Part shown: positions 1 through 17,270 of the stretch, in pieces
How positions within the stretch are numbered: position 1 is the stretch's first letter
Layout of the letters: each line of letters starts with the position of its first letter
DNA from: Apteryx mantelli
Lineage: Eukaryota > Chordata > Aves > Apterygiformes > Apterygidae
Assembly (NCBI RefSeq): GCF_036417845.1
Contig: NC_089978.1
Coordinates: forward strand, 136,580,288 to 136,644,287
Direction: 5' to 3'
Length of the DNA stretch: 64,000 bases
The notes under the pieces: model-generated
Databases searched by the model: none
What the model was told of the DNA's origin: nothing
Seen by the model: the letters and a program-made list of their open reading frames with translations, nothing else
Position numbers and translations under genes: made by a program

Positions 1-3000
1 AGGGATGGACCTCCTGCTGCCTATGGACATGGTGGGGGCAATTAATACAGGAAGGGAGAGAAGAAAACTGTCGGGTCACAGAAGCAGGATTAAGGGTCTT
101 TAGCTCCTGCAATGAGCCCAGGGCTGGACTAGCAGAGGGCTGAAGAGCAGGAATGAGAGGCACTCATAGGACTGCGGTTGAAAAATGTGTACTCAATTCA
201 ATAGTTTCACCTTAATTTGCCTCATCCCCCAGTGCCAAAACAAGCTCAACAGTGGAACAAAAATAAACTGCAAGTTGAGCCTCCAGGTAAAGGTTTTGCA
301 ATGCAAGCCTGGAAAGCCAAATTACTAGTAAAATGCATAATAAAGTATAATTTTAGTGCACACCCAGCAACCAGATGCCCTCAATTATGTATCAGTGGCA
401 TCATCTACAATCCTGCAGCATGCAGTAGTGCACAGTGTGGGGGTCCAGGTTTCATAACCACAGCCTCCAGTGGCACTCCCACACATTGTAAACTCCTTCC
501 TTCTCTCCCTCCCAATTTCTTTTCATGGGCTTGGATCTCTGCTCTTGTCTAAAAGAAATGCAGTCTCAGTGGCACTCTCTTTAGATGTGCATTTGCAAAT
601 GCAAGGAAATAGCTTTTGCTTTTTTTTTTTTTTTTTGATTCCCCCTCACCTCACAGTCTCATCCACCCCAGGTAGACCTCACACACATTCTTAGAGCTTT
701 TGTATGTCTCCCTGGTGCTGTATATTCCACACTATGAAAGACAGTGCATTGTTATGCCATTGCCAAAACCTTCTCCACAGGCATGGCATCCACAGATGCA
801 TCACAAGAAGAGCTGGCAGGTCTAGGGACAAGGCCTTTGCCCCATGTCTTAGAGGGCAAGCTGATTTAAAGGGCTCTGCTTCACACCCAGGACTGGAACC
901 ATGGGAGTGGGCTGCCTGGCAGAGCTGTGTGAGGAAGTGCATTACCTACGTGTTGGGTCTGTCATTCAAAATAGGGTGATGAATCTTTGTTGAAAGAACA
1001 CACAGTATAATATCACTGCACACCTGCTTATTTATTTGCCTGTGGATAACTGCAAGGAACTCTCTCTACTGTTCCCCTACTTGAGGTCTCTCTGCAGGTC
1101 TGTCTCCATGGTGTGTCAGCACTTGCTGAGCAGAGAAAGTTTTTCTGCTTGAGGTTTTCACTTGAGGTGACGGGAAGCAGGTGGCTGCATTTCTTGTGCT
1201 CAGCATAAGAAATAACCAACTGGTGATGTCAACGCTTGTTTCAAAATGTGATTTCTGAGCAAGGGGTGAATGGAAAAAATAAATACATATTTATATCAGT
1301 ACACACCAGCACACGACTTCCTGTTGACTAAACAAGCAACCTTTCCTTTGCTTTGGGGCTAGATAATTACTTTTAATTATTCACCACATTCTTGCTCTCT
1401 GATTTCTCAGCTCTTTTCTTTCTGAATCTTTAGTAACAGTGATGGTGATGTTCTCCCCCACCCTACCCCACTCCTCAGCCTGCTGCTATTTTTCTGCTGT
1501 TCTCATTTTAAGACAGAGAACAGGTCTCCAAGTATAAGAAATATGAAGGGATGCTGGGCCATCCTTCTTTGATCCTGATAAGCTGGAGTAGTGTCCCTCG
1601 CTAAATAACACTCCATACACACCAACAGTGACCCTCCCTAGCTTTCCCCAATAGCCTTATTGCAATATCTGCTTACTTTAACTGACCTGGGCTTCAGTCA
1701 GAAATAGAGATGAAATCATCTTCAGTAAAATTGTCCTTCCCTCCCACCCCCAGTCCCTTCTCCAAATAGCTGTGCACTGAGCACAAAGGAAGGAAAACCA
1801 GTGATCAAAATCTCTCCTCATGTTTATTAGCTTCCAGGAAAAAGGGTCCCACCATACATTAAAGATTTGGCAATTTAGAGCCAGGGAGGAAGCTGGATCA
1901 GCAGTTAGACCAGGGATCAGCAATCTTTCCATTATGTTTTGACAAACTTTATTTTCTGGAAGCAGAGGTGACATCTGCTAATGAGCAAGTTCTTGCCTTA
2001 GCAAGAGGCTGCAGCTCCTGCTGTGGGCAGAACTCCATAGGAGCTGAGAGTCTCTCTCAAAATGTCACGCTAGACTTGCTATGAGCCACTAAAAGCACAT
2101 CTACCTGCTGACTTTGACACCAATGCATTTCTGGTCTTGAGATTAGATCTAAAGTTTGAGAATCCCAGTGCTGCTACTGACTTAGTGCATTAACACCTCC
2201 AGTGTGAGGAAAGATAGTGGTCTAAATAAAGGGCATTAGAAATCCTACATAGGTATTTAGACTTGAGAGCCATGCTGAAGAATGACATAAATATAGTTCA
2301 TCTATTTATTTTTTTGCTCTTTCCTTCTTACCTCCATGCAGAGCAAACAGACTCTCAACAATTAAGGAACACAGCTGATGTTTTAAATCTGAAAGGATGA
2401 ATTCCACTCACAGGCAGGGGCAGAGAAAGGATCTAGTTAAACATCTTATGAAACATGACATCTATTAAACCTTTGAGAAAATAATTGCTTACAACTTTTG
2501 TTTATGACAGAGATGAGGCTGGCTGTGAAGATGTTTTTTGACTCCATTCAGTGTGGAAAGTTCCATGTAAAAAACTCTGCAAGCACTTGGCTATGGAAAT
2601 GAGGAGCCAGAACAAGAATACAGCTGAAACTAGCTTAATTTATCTGATGAAACACCAACAGTTGTGATCTTAAGAAGCATGTTTCCCAGGGTGTGTTGCT
2701 ATTTTCTATGATGTCCCATGTAACAAATATCCTTCTTGCATTATTAAAAAAAAAAAAACTAACATGAAAGGGAGGCAGAAGGACCCTTGGACTGACCCTG
2801 AGGGATTTGTCACTAGGTAATACTATGGCAAAGGCTGAAAAGGGACATCTGTTTCATTAGCAGGAATGTCCTCTTTGACTCTGTTACATGGGACACAGAT
2901 TCACATGAGATGCAAACTGTTATGGCTTCAGCAAAAACACTAGGAGCTGTGGAGCTGTGGAGCTGTGGAGCTGAAAAAGGATAATTGCCACAACTGTTGA

Positions 3001-4276
3001 GACCAAAATTGCAAAATTTGCAGCTGACAAAATGTGTATTCATCAAGCATCTTCCCTACTCATGTGGAGCCAGGAAGACATTTCCTCAGGAAGTAGGACA
3101 TTCTAGCCTTAGATCTTCCAGGAGTTCTTGCTTCTTTTTCTGAAGCATGTGATGCTGGCTGCTGTCAGAGACAGGGTACTGGCCTGGAGTAGTCTGCTCT
3201 GGTCTGGCAATTCATCTCTTCCTTTCACGTTTTTGCATATACTGGTTTCACACAGTTCTAGCATGCTGAAAGCCAGTTAAATTAATAAGGAAAGTAAATC
3301 AAGCAGAGAAAAAATGAAGAACTGCCCCAGTGCAAGGTAAACAAAAGCCCTGTCCCTCAACCCTAGCATTGAGCATGCCCCACTTGGGGGAGAAATGGAG
3401 TAGCATATCCACTGACTGTCTCCTCAGCACTGTTCCCTGGCTGAAGGTGCTCCTCTGTTTCTTGGATTTCCTTCAGCCCTGCAGAGGCCACAACTACCCT
3501 GGCAGGTGCTGCAGGGCTGTTGTGGAGGAGAGGCTGGGAGGCTGTGGGGCAGAGAGCTCTGTTGGTTAAGCAAAGAGTGTACATCCTGCACATGGGCATG
3601 ACTGCATATAACCACAAGCCTGCTGAATGCAAGCACCTCTGTCATGAGACATCAAACAGAGAGTCCTGCCACCCCATCCTGCAGTTTGCAGATTGCAGTG
3701 CCAGCTCTGGCTGTAAATAGTAGGATCAGGGCCTGAATCATTCTCCACTGGCCTTTTTTGCATACAGTTTTATGATTTTGGTCTCATTACTGCTCTTTTT
3801 GTATTGACACAACTCAGTCACTATGGTATTCAGGTGTCAAATTGGGGCCAAGAATTCCATTTCTCCTCGTTGCAGTCTGGCCTCTCTCTGGAGATGGGTG
3901 TCCCTCTTCCTCTCCTCTCTTCAGCTGTGGTGTTTGCCACATGCCACCAAAAAGCTGCCAGGCCTTTCCAGAGGAATTGGAGGAGAGGGGTGGAAGCATC
4001 TCAACAATTTCATGTTCCCTGTGTTCTTTCCACCTGGATGTGTAATGGGCAATGCATATACTAGACAGGCTCCCTTTGCCCCCTCCTCAGTGAGGTAGGT
4101 CATTGTCATCATCTCCACCACACAGCTGCATGAACAGAGGCCCAGAGGGATAGTGTGGTTTTGCCCACATTCACGTTAGTAGTACACAAGCTCCCAGGCC
4201 CCCTGCTAACCACTAGACAATGCTTCCTGCCTCATTATTGATATTAATTCAGAATTATCTCTCAGGCTGGGAGGAC
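1..4276. other. Upstream flank of AICDA, no gene seen
   Basis: I find no coding exon, RNA gene or clear transposon here. The short open frames overlap one another on both strands and show no family motif. Visible structure is limited to a T-tract at about 621-636, an A-tract at about 2745-2757 and a short 9-bp minisatellite at 2941-2975. In mammals the upstream neighbour of AICDA is MFAP5. I looked for its cysteine-rich MAGP domain and did not see it, so the neighbour probably lies outside the window. Confidence 0.6.
2941..2975. repeat. 9-bp minisatellite, about 3.5 copies
   Basis: The unit GGAGCTGTG repeats in tandem between about 2943 and 2973 with no mismatch among the full copies. It is flanked by unrelated sequence and lies outside any gene I recognise. 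Confidence 0.8.
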
Positions 4277-4577
4277 CCAATGACAAATGCAGTAGGGGGG
4301 AGGTGACCAATGAGGGCTGAGCATCTTTCAGAACTGATGTGCCTTTACATTTTAACCCTTTGCTCTTTGGTTCCTGCAGCTCCAGAGAGCCTTCTGACTC
4401 CTCCCCTAACCACACCCAACTGAAACCCGACAGGGGGGAGGGGAGAATAGATAGTGGTGAATGGGAAGAGACATACAGGACAGTCCACATTTCTGTACAT
4501 CAAGTCAGAGGGCTGTTCAGACGGAGCCTGTGAGACAGCTTCCCTGCAATCCCATCACCTGAGAGACCCTGGCAGTC
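4277..4577 (+). promoter_or_regulatory. AICDA: Candidate AICDA promoter and 5'UTR
   Basis: This is the 300 bp just upstream of the AICDA start codon. It holds two CCAAT motifs (4277-4281 and 4307-4311), a CACCC-type stretch (about 4401-4418) and a G-run (4433-4444) that could bind Sp1/MAZ-type factors. No TATA box is evident. The transcription start cannot be placed from sequence, so the 5'UTR boundary is unknown. The assignment rests mainly on position relative to exon 1; the motifs are common and weak evidence on their own. Confidence 0.35.
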
Positions 4578-9607
<5,030 letters not shown>

Positions 9608-11672
9608 AGTGAAAGTCATCAACAATCAGAAGACTACATAAACACTTGTCCTTCATCTCCATCTCTATTCCTCACAGTAGATCTTTCTCTTCTCCCTTCT
9701 TTTCATCTCTCCTCCTTCCAGCACTGTGTCCAGAGAGATAAGACTATCCTTACTTTTTCATTTCCAAGGAAAATTAGGCTGGTCTTCTGAAGACACATTG
9801 CCCTAGATTCACACCTTATCCATCGCTACCTGGGAATAGCCAGGACTGTAGTGACATTGCCAGAGAGCAATTTGCCCTCCTTTGACCCCTGCAGAGAGAG
9901 CTAATTCAGGTTGTCCACTCACGAGTGCTGGGTTCAGCCTTGCCCAAGTAGGAGCAGACAGACTGCAAAGCTGTGCACTTCACTGTGTTCTCACTGACAC
10001 TGCATTGATCTGCACGTACCACTAGGGCTTTGGAGAGCATGTCTCTTACAGCTGCACTACATTGAGTGTCCTTCCCTGTTAGATAGTTTATCTGTCTTTC
10101 TGGATGTGAGTAGGTGCTTAAGTGGTCTAGCCAATGTCTTAACAGCAAAACTGGCCAGTTATTGGACAGTTTGAGAACCTTGGACTGAGTCCTGGACAGC
10201 CCAGGTAGCTCAGCTTGAAAACCTCACTTGAAGCCAGCAGGTTCTGTAAGATGACTGTGGGCTGAAGGCAATTCATGAACAGCAGTCGAGTCTTCATGAA
10301 AGACTCGCTGAGAGACCCCACAACTGAATTGTCAGTTTCCAAAGATCTGCCTTCTTGTCTACCACAATATTGTCTTCCCACAGCACTGCCCTTACAGGAG
10401 AGGCTGAAATCAGAATACCTGTGAAATAATCACAAAACCTCCTGTACAGGCCCACTCCCTGTAATATCTTCTGCCCAGAAAGGAGGGAGATTCAGTAGCT
10501 ACATGTCCAGGTTCATGCCCTGGGAGAGGTTGAAACTAGTAGAAGATTCTCTGGACTGCATTTTCAAGAGTGAGCTGCAATTCTGGGTGTCCAGGAAGAC
10601 ATTCTCCATGCAGAAACAGGAAGCCCATTCAATTCCCATTGACTATATTGAGAGCCATGGCAGCTCTGGGCCAGTGCTGATCAGTGTGTGGACCTCTCAT
10701 CCAGCCAGGAAAGGACTCACCAAGGCACTTCACCACTGCAGTGTTTTCCCATCGTATATCTATTGGTTCAGGATGTGGAAAAATGCTTCATTTCCACATT
10801 GTAATGTCCCTTTAGACTTAGTTTCTCCATCATGTAGGTTGAGCCTGTGGCATTTTAGATGATGCACTGGCATCCAGATCAGGCACCGTCTGTTTCTTGA
10901 CATACCACAGGGCGGAGGACCACAGCTCCCACTACTGGGGTACTTCCCAGCCACTGAGCATTTCCTCTTAATCAAACTTGAGATATGCTCCCTCTGTAGC
11001 CTGCTGTCCTCTGCTGCAAGCAACCTAGCAGTCCCATAGTCCTGTTTCTTCAGGCCTTTTACCACCCATACGCTAACTAGATACATCTAGTTGGTGACTG
11101 GCCTGAGACCTGGCCAGCAAAACACCTGGCATGAACAAAGGTTTACAGCCTGTCAGTCCCTTTTGTAGGGTGCACAATCAAAACATCCTTCTGTCTGACA
11201 ATCGCTGTTTCCACTAGGGGAACCCATTAGCACTGCTAGAAGCCTTGTCTTGTAGACAACATCTTTACTAGGTTGAAGACATTGGTTGATAGCTATACCC
11301 CTACTACCACCTTTTTACTACTTTGCAGCTGGATTGTTCTCTATGGTCTAATCTCTTGAGGCTTTCTCTGATCTTATCATCAGCATCCCATGCTCTGGGG
11401 ATGCTCTGTCATTCCCTTCATGGTAGCAGCAAGCTCTCTAGTCCACCCTGTTCCTCTTTCTGGGTAAGGCTATAGGCTCCCATGTTGCTCCTCATAATGC
11501 TTCCTCTGGTGATGGACCAGCACCAAGACAGTGGAAAGCTCTGCTCCCACAGTGCTTCCTGCTAGCAGAGGTCAGAGCTGGGTGCATCACAAGCTTCCTA
11601 CAATTTCAGGCTCCTAAGGCACTCTCATCTCAGGGAATCCGGACCAGGAATACCAGTGTTAATTCTTTGCAA

Positions 11673-11680
11673 AGCATTAA
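11673..11680 (+). promoter_or_regulatory. AICDA: miR-155 8-mer target site in AICDA 3'UTR
   Basis: AGCATTAA is the exact complement of the miR-155 seed plus the preferred terminal A. miR-155 repression of AICDA through a 3'UTR site is established in mammals. Finding the same 8-mer in this 3'UTR suggests the control is shared, although one 8-mer can occur by chance. Confidence 0.7.
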
Positions 11681-11735
11681 TTTGCAAGCATGGTGCTGTA
11701 TATTTCCTTGATATGGTGTATATTATTTATATATA

Positions 11736-11741
11736 AATAAA
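11736..11741 (+). terminator. AICDA: AICDA polyadenylation signal
   Basis: A canonical AATAAA hexamer, followed within 20-40 bp by GT/T-rich sequence (TGGTTTTGTCATTATTTT) that fits a downstream element. It is the best-placed signal for a 3'UTR of the expected length. Confidence 0.7.
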
Positions 11742-11760
11742 GTTCTTGCATATAAGCCTC

Positions 11761-12774
11761 TGGTTTTGTCATTATTTTCAGACTAACTGGGGGAGGGATG
11801 TAAAAGCTGACCTAAAAGACTGAAGTGTAATCTAACTGTTCTGATTTCAGGAGAGATAAGCCAGCACTATTCTATGAAAATGTCTTTATCCTTTTCAACT
11901 ATAACTTTGAAGTTGTTCATCCAGCAGATCAACGTGGTTAAAGCACTTGGGCCATTGGTACTTCGGAAATATTACCAAAATAGTGATATAAATGCTAGAA
12001 GTTGTTCAAGATGATTCATATATTGATTACAAGCCTATTATACAAATTCATGACTTGTCACTCTGTGTCCACTTTAGTCAATCAATTACAATATACATAG
12101 CAAAACCAGAGGAAAAGCACAGATGGAAAAAGTATCTGTCTTCCAGCTTCTGGTACTGGGCTACACAATACCACTGTCCTTCTGAGTAAAGTCATTGGAA
12201 ATCTACTAGAAAAAATAGCATTTTCTAAAAAGGCAATTGAGATACTGGCTTTTGCTTAAGTGCTGTTATAGTCAAGTTAATATTGACTGTCAAAACATGA
12301 AAATTGGTGATATTATATAATAGGAGAATAAACACAATGAGCAAGTATGAAGAAACATGCACAGAATATTTCCCAGGTTGTTTCCTGCGAACCTAAGGAG
12401 GATTAAATATTGAGTAGACTGTTTAGCTAATCTTTGTGATTTAGCTATTGGAACTTAGCTCTGCCACTATAGACTTTTTTTTTTTTTTTTTTATTAACTG
12501 CGCTTTGTCAGTTCTCATATACCAATCCTTTATCATTTGTTAAAAGATATTCTTTGAACTGGCTTTATAATTCAGCCTCAAATGCATTAGGTATCTCCAA
12601 AAATAGCTCCATGGAAGATGACTATTACAAAGTAGCATTACTTTTTCAACCTAATAACTTTTCTACTTGTTTATTAGGTTACATATATAGGGATTATTTC
12701 ACTATTGCTTATATTCTGTTATATACTCCTTAAGTTTATAGCCTGCCCCTTATGGCAATAGTGGCTGTGCTATT
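11761..12774. other. Intergenic, no gene seen
   Basis: AT-rich spacer between the AICDA poly(A) site and the CR1 tail. It has one T-tract (about 12475-12492) and no supported coding frame. Confidence 0.7.
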
Positions 12775-13232
12775 ACAGAATCACAGAATGGTTGAGGTTG
12801 GAAGGGACCTCTGGAGATCATCTAGTCCAACCCTCCTACAGCAGGTTGCTCAGGACCATGTCTAGACAGCTTTTGAATAGCTCCAGGGATGGAGACTCCA
12901 CAACCTCTGAGCAATCTCTTAGGGTGCTCAGTCAGCCTCACAATAAAAGAAAGTTCTTATATTCAGACAAAGCTTCCTGTGTTTCAGTTTGTGCCCCTTG
13001 CTGCTTGTCCTGCCACTGGGCATCATTGAAAAGAGTCTGGTTCCGTCTTCTTTACGCTCTCCCTTCAGATATTTATATGTATTGATAGGATCCCTCCGAG
13101 CTTTCACTTGTCCCAGCTAAAGAGTCCCAGTTCTCTCAGCCTTTCCCCATATGACAGATGTTCCAATTTCTCAGTGTCATTCACTGGGCTTGTTCCAGTA
13201 GCTCTGTGTCTCTTATACTGTGGAGCCCAGAA

Positions 13233-14296
13233 CTAGACACAGCACTCCAGTTGCAGCCTCACCAGGGCTGAGTAGAGGGGAAGAATCACCTCCCTCGACC
13301 TGCTGGCAACACTTTTCCTAATGCAGCCCAGGATACCATTGGCCTTCTTGGCCACAAAGGCACATTGCTGGCTCACATTCAAGTTGTTGTCCACCAGGAC
13401 TCCCAAGTCCTTCTCCGCAGAGCTGCTTTCCAGCAGGTCAGCCCCCAGCCTGTACTGGTGCATGGGGTTATTTCTCCCTAGGTGCAGGAGGTTGCACTTG
13501 CTGTTGAACTTCATGAGGTTCCTCTCTGCCCATTTCTCCAGTCTGTCCAGGTCCATCTCAATGGCAGCACAGCCCTCTGGTGTATCAGCCACTCTTCCCA
13601 GTTTTGTATCACTGTCCCTTCATCCAGGTCACTGATGACTAAGTTGAACAGGATTGGATCCAATATTGACCCCTGGGGGACACTGCTTGTTACTGGCCTC
13701 CAGCTAGACTTTGCCCAACTGATTACAGCCCTCTGAGCTCTGCTGTTCAGTTAGTTTTCAATCCACCTCACTGTCTGCTCATCTAGCCCATACTTCCTGA
13801 GCTTGCCTATGAGGATGTTATAGGAGACAGTGTGGAAAGCCTTCCTGAAGTCAAGGTAGACAACATCCACTGCTCTCCCCTCATCCACCCAGACAGTCAT
13901 TCCAGCACAGAAGGCTATTAGGTTGGTAAAGCATGATTTCCCCTCTGTGAATCCATGCTGACTACTCCCAGTCACCTTCTTATCCTTCATATGCTTGGAA
14001 AGGGTATACAGAATGAGCTGCTCCATCACCTTTCCAGGGATGGAGGTGAGGCTGACTGGCCTGTAGTTTCCTGGGTCCTCCTTCTTGCCCTTTTTGAAGG
14101 CTGGAGGGACATTTGCTTTCTTCCAACCCCCAGGCACCTTTCCCAGTCCCCATGACCTGTCAAAGATGATTGAGAGTGCCCTTGAAGTGTCATTGACCAG
14201 TTTCCTCAGCACTCGTGAGTGCACCCCATCAGGGCCCATGGACTTGTGTATGTCCAGTTTGCTTAAGTGATCCCTAACCTGATCTTCATCCAACAA
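13233..14296 (-). pseudogene. CR1 ORF2 reverse transcriptase region, broken
   Basis: The 13751-14296 frame holds RT segments such as [20 protein letters not shown] and VVYLDFRKAFHTVS. The second frame (13233-13592) holds the segment after the active site, with [14 protein letters not shown] and [12 protein letters not shown]. The FADD catalytic block between them is disrupted. The copy cannot encode an active enzyme. Confidence 0.92.
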
Positions 14297-14722
14297 GGGA
14301 AAGTCTCCCTTTCTCTAGATTTCCCTCCTGGTTTCTGGCCTGGGATTGCTGTCTTACCAGTAAAGACTGAAGCAAAGAAGGTATTCAGTACCTGTCTTTT
14401 GTGTTCTTTGCCAACAGGGCCTCTGCCCCATCCAGCAGTGAGCCCACATTTCCCCCAGTCTTCCTTCTGTTTATGTACTTACAGAAACCTTTCTTGTTAT
14501 CCTTGACATCCCTCACCAGATTAACCTCCAAATGGGCTTTGGCTTTCCTAGACCCATCACTACATGCTCAGATGATGTCCCTGCATTCCTCCCAGGTTAC
14601 CTGTCCCCAATTCCACCTCCTGTACACTTTCTTCTTCTGTTTGAGTTTTGCCAGGTGCTCCCTGTTCATCCATGCAGGACTCCTGCCACCTTTGCTCCAC
14701 TTCCTGTGCTCAATAGGATGGA

Positions 14723-15547
14723 TCATTCTTGAGCTTGGAGGAGGTGATCCTTGAATATCAACCAGCTTTCTTGGGCACCCCCCGCTCCTTCTAGGGCCCT
14801 ATCCCATGGGATTCCTCCAAGTAGGTCCCTGAAGAGACCAAAGGTTTCTCTCCTCAAGTCCAGGGTTGTGATCCTACTTTTTGCCCTGCTCCCTCCTCTC
14901 AAGATCCTGAGCTCCATCATCTCATGGTCACTGCAGCCAAGGCTGCCCCCAACCTTCACATCTTCAACCAGTCCTTCTTTGTTTGTTAGTACAAGGTCCA
15001 GCAGAGCACCTCTTCTCATTGACAACTTCCTGATACAGGTGTAGAGCAGCCATCGATGCTCTCCAGGAGCCTCCCGGATTGCTCATGCCCTGTGTTGTCC
15101 CTCCAGCAGATATCGGGATGGTTCAAGTCCCCCATGAGGGCCAGGGCCTGCAAACATGAGGCTACTTCTAACTGTCTGTAGAAGGCCTCATCTACTTCTT
15201 CCTGATCAGGCAGCCTGTAGCTAACACCCAGTATCACTCATATTGGTCTGCCCCTTAGTCCTTATCCATAAATTCTCAGTTGGCTCATCATCCACTCTAG
15301 ACAGAGCTCCATGAATTGCAACTGCTCTCACATAAATGGAGAGTCCTCCTCCTCGCCTTCCTGGCCTGTCCTTCCTAAAGAGCCTGTATCCATCCATTGC
15401 AGCATTCCGGTCATATGAGTTATACCACCACATGTCCATGATCCCAGCAGGATCACAGCTCTGCAACTGCACAGAGATCTCTGATTCCTCCCATTTAGTC
15501 TCCATGATGCATGCACTAGTGTACAGGCACTTCAGAGAGGCACACAA
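14723..15547 (-). pseudogene. CR1 ORF2 endonuclease region, broken
   Basis: Three overlapping frames carry successive pieces of an APE-type endonuclease. The first (15221-15547) has the metal-binding METKWEE-type segment and the RKDRPGRRGGGLSIYVR block. The second (15016-15237) has GDLNHPDICW. The third (14723-15025) has [16 protein letters not shown] and CSDHEMMEL. Frame changes between them show decay. Confidence 0.9.
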
Positions 15548-15971
15548 GCATGCTGATTTCCTGAAAGGGTGTGAGTGGTGTCCCCATAATGCTGTCTTGT
15601 AGGCTCTACCGTGCCTTCATGCAAATGCTTGATGCAATCCCACCTAAGCCCCATTTTGTTGATTGTGTGTTCCCTGTAACTCTCCCCATACTGTTCCTAG
15701 TTTAAAGCTCTCTTTACCAGGTCATCCAGCCTGTTGGGAAAGATACTTTTGCTCTGCTTATTGAGGTGGATCCCATCTTTCCCAAGCAGACCTCAGTCCT
15801 TGAGCAGGGTCCCATAGCCATACAAATCAAACACTTGCTAACACCAGCTGCTCAATTGTTGACTCACAGTATCCATTCACTCTTCCTTACACCCTTCCCC
15901 CTCACCAGCATGACTGATGAGAAAATGACCTGGACTCCCATACCCCTGACTTCCCCTCCAGAGCTACATAG

Positions 15972-16388
15972 TCATGTTTGATACTTACTGCCCTTAGCAG
16001 TATCATTGGTGCCCACATGGAAGAGCAGCAGGGGGTAAGAGCCAGAGGGCCAGACAAGCCTCAGCAGTCTCTCCACAACATCCCAGATCCAAATCCCCAG
16101 CAAGCAGCAAACCTGTCTAGATGACACATCAGGATGGTAGACAGGTGCCTCCATTGCCTGTAGCAGGGAGTCACCCACTGCTATTGCTTGCTGCTTCCTC
16201 TTGGTGCTTTTGCGTGGCTCAGGGTCTGTCAGCCCAGATGCTCCATTTGAAAGCATACCCAGCTCCTCCTCAACTTTGAGGGCAGTGAACATGTTCCATA
16301 GCTGCAAGCCTTCTAGTGGAGCAGGAACCTTCCTCCTGGTATGAAAAGTCACCAGCTTCCAGCCTTCACCTTCCTCAGACTTCCACAT
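15972..16388 (-). pseudogene. CR1 ORF1 remnant with SGNH/GDSL-type esterase domain
   Basis: This 138-codon frame is the C-terminal part of CR1 ORF1. It shows the esterase block AVGDSLL, with the nucleophile Ser in a GDS context, and the block HVGTNDTA, with GTND as the oxyanion and Asn-type element. These are hallmarks of the ORF1 esterase of CR1-clade LINEs. The upstream N-terminal part (about 16390-16650) is out of frame or interrupted, so this is a relic and not a working protein. Confidence 0.85.
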
Positions 16389-16762
16389 ACCATGCCACTA
16401 GGCACAGACTCCTCCTGTGTCTCCACTGCCACTGAGGGTCAGGGCTCTTGAAGCTGTATGGTTTCCAAGAACATCTTGTCTATCTCCCTCTCATCCTCTC
16501 CAATGCCACACAGTCTGCTGACTTCCACCCATAACTCCTTTACTCAGCAACACAGCTCTTCAACAACAGCACACGTCTTGCAGAAAAGGTGACCATCTGC
16601 TCCAGCCTCAGGGAGAGACTCCTTGCAGCCCAAGACTTGCAGTTGCATCCTCCATCTGAAGTTCTGCCTGGATCAAAGCCTCCAACATGGCAGGGACAGC
16701 TGCTCCAACAGCTGCTGTGGAACACACCTTGTAGCAGATCACAGCCATACCTGAGGATGTGC

Positions 16763-16876
16763 GCCCGCGCCCAAGCCCACGCCCACGCCCACGCCCAAGC
16801 CCACGCCCACGCCCACGCCCACGCCCACGCCCACGCCCACGCCCAAGCCCAAGCCCAAGCCCAAGCCCAAGCCCAA
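16763..16876. repeat. Hexamer array (GCCCAC/GCCCAA)19 within CR1
   Basis: Nineteen exact 6-bp units in order: one GCCCGC, one GCCCAA, three GCCCAC, one GCCCAA, seven GCCCAC and six GCCCAA. The - strand reads (GGGCGT/GGGCTT)n, meeting the G-quadruplex pattern of four or more GGG runs with 3-nt loops. It lies in the 5' region of the decayed CR1. It makes both strands open in several frames (Ala-Trp, Ala-His or Gly-rich runs), so those frames are artefacts. Confidence 0.97.
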
Positions 16877-17270
16877 GCCTTTGTTTTTGCACCCTCCCAC
16901 ACAAACTGCTGCATCTGTTAGCTCTGATCTAGCTCTTATATAGGCCTCACCCTAGCACTGGCTAAAAGGGTTTTTGACCATCCCTAATCATGGGTCAGCT
17001 GCAACAAAGGCCCCAACACTCTCTGATCAGGGGCAACCAATAAAGCTTGTTAGCAGAGCTTGCCAGAGCTTCCAGGAGTTAAGGCCTTCAGGTGCTCTAG
17101 GTATCTGCTATACACAGGAAAAAGCTGACTCTCAAGGGAACTCCAGGGAATGTATCTTGGGCCCTGTTGCCTGAGCTGTGGGAAACAGTAGCCACATTTG
17201 TGAATTCTGGGAAGATGTTTCCTCCAGAGACTGTGGGAAACACCTAGAGCGGGGGGCCTATAATGCTAGC

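Larger units (their letters stand above)
9608..11760 (+). other. AICDA: AICDA 3' untranslated region
   Basis: The region runs from the TGA stop (9605-9607) to just past the AATAAA at 11736-11741, about 2.15 kb. That is similar to the long 3'UTR of mammalian AICDA. No competing coding frame is convincing. It includes a perfect miR-155 8-mer about 60 bp before the poly(A) signal. The exact cleavage site is not visible. Confidence 0.75.
12775..17270 (-). mobile_element. Nearly full-length, decayed CR1 LINE
   Basis: CR1 is a non-LTR retrotransposon that copies itself by target-primed reverse transcription. On the - strand this copy reads from a poorly defined 5' end (16.93-17.28 kb) to the 3' end at 12775, where CACAGAAT-type tail units adjoin the diagnostic avian CR1 3' motif. 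In order, 5' to 3': G-rich hexamer array, ORF1 remnants with an esterase block, endonuclease pieces (about 15547 to 14723), RT pieces (14296 to 13232) and the 3'UTR. The frames are broken in many places, so the copy is dead. Its 4.2-4.5 kb span is close to full-length CR1, which is uncommon because most copies are severely 5'-truncated. Confidence 0.93.

Noticed and set aside
1-4500. Search for MFAP5, the mammalian upstream neighbour of AICDA
   Set aside because: No cysteine-rich MAGP domain was seen on either strand.
16540-16921. Overlapping open frames rich in Ala-Trp, Ala-His or Gly-Arg repeats on both strands
   Set aside because: They arise from the stop-free hexamer array inside a dead CR1 and have no independent support.
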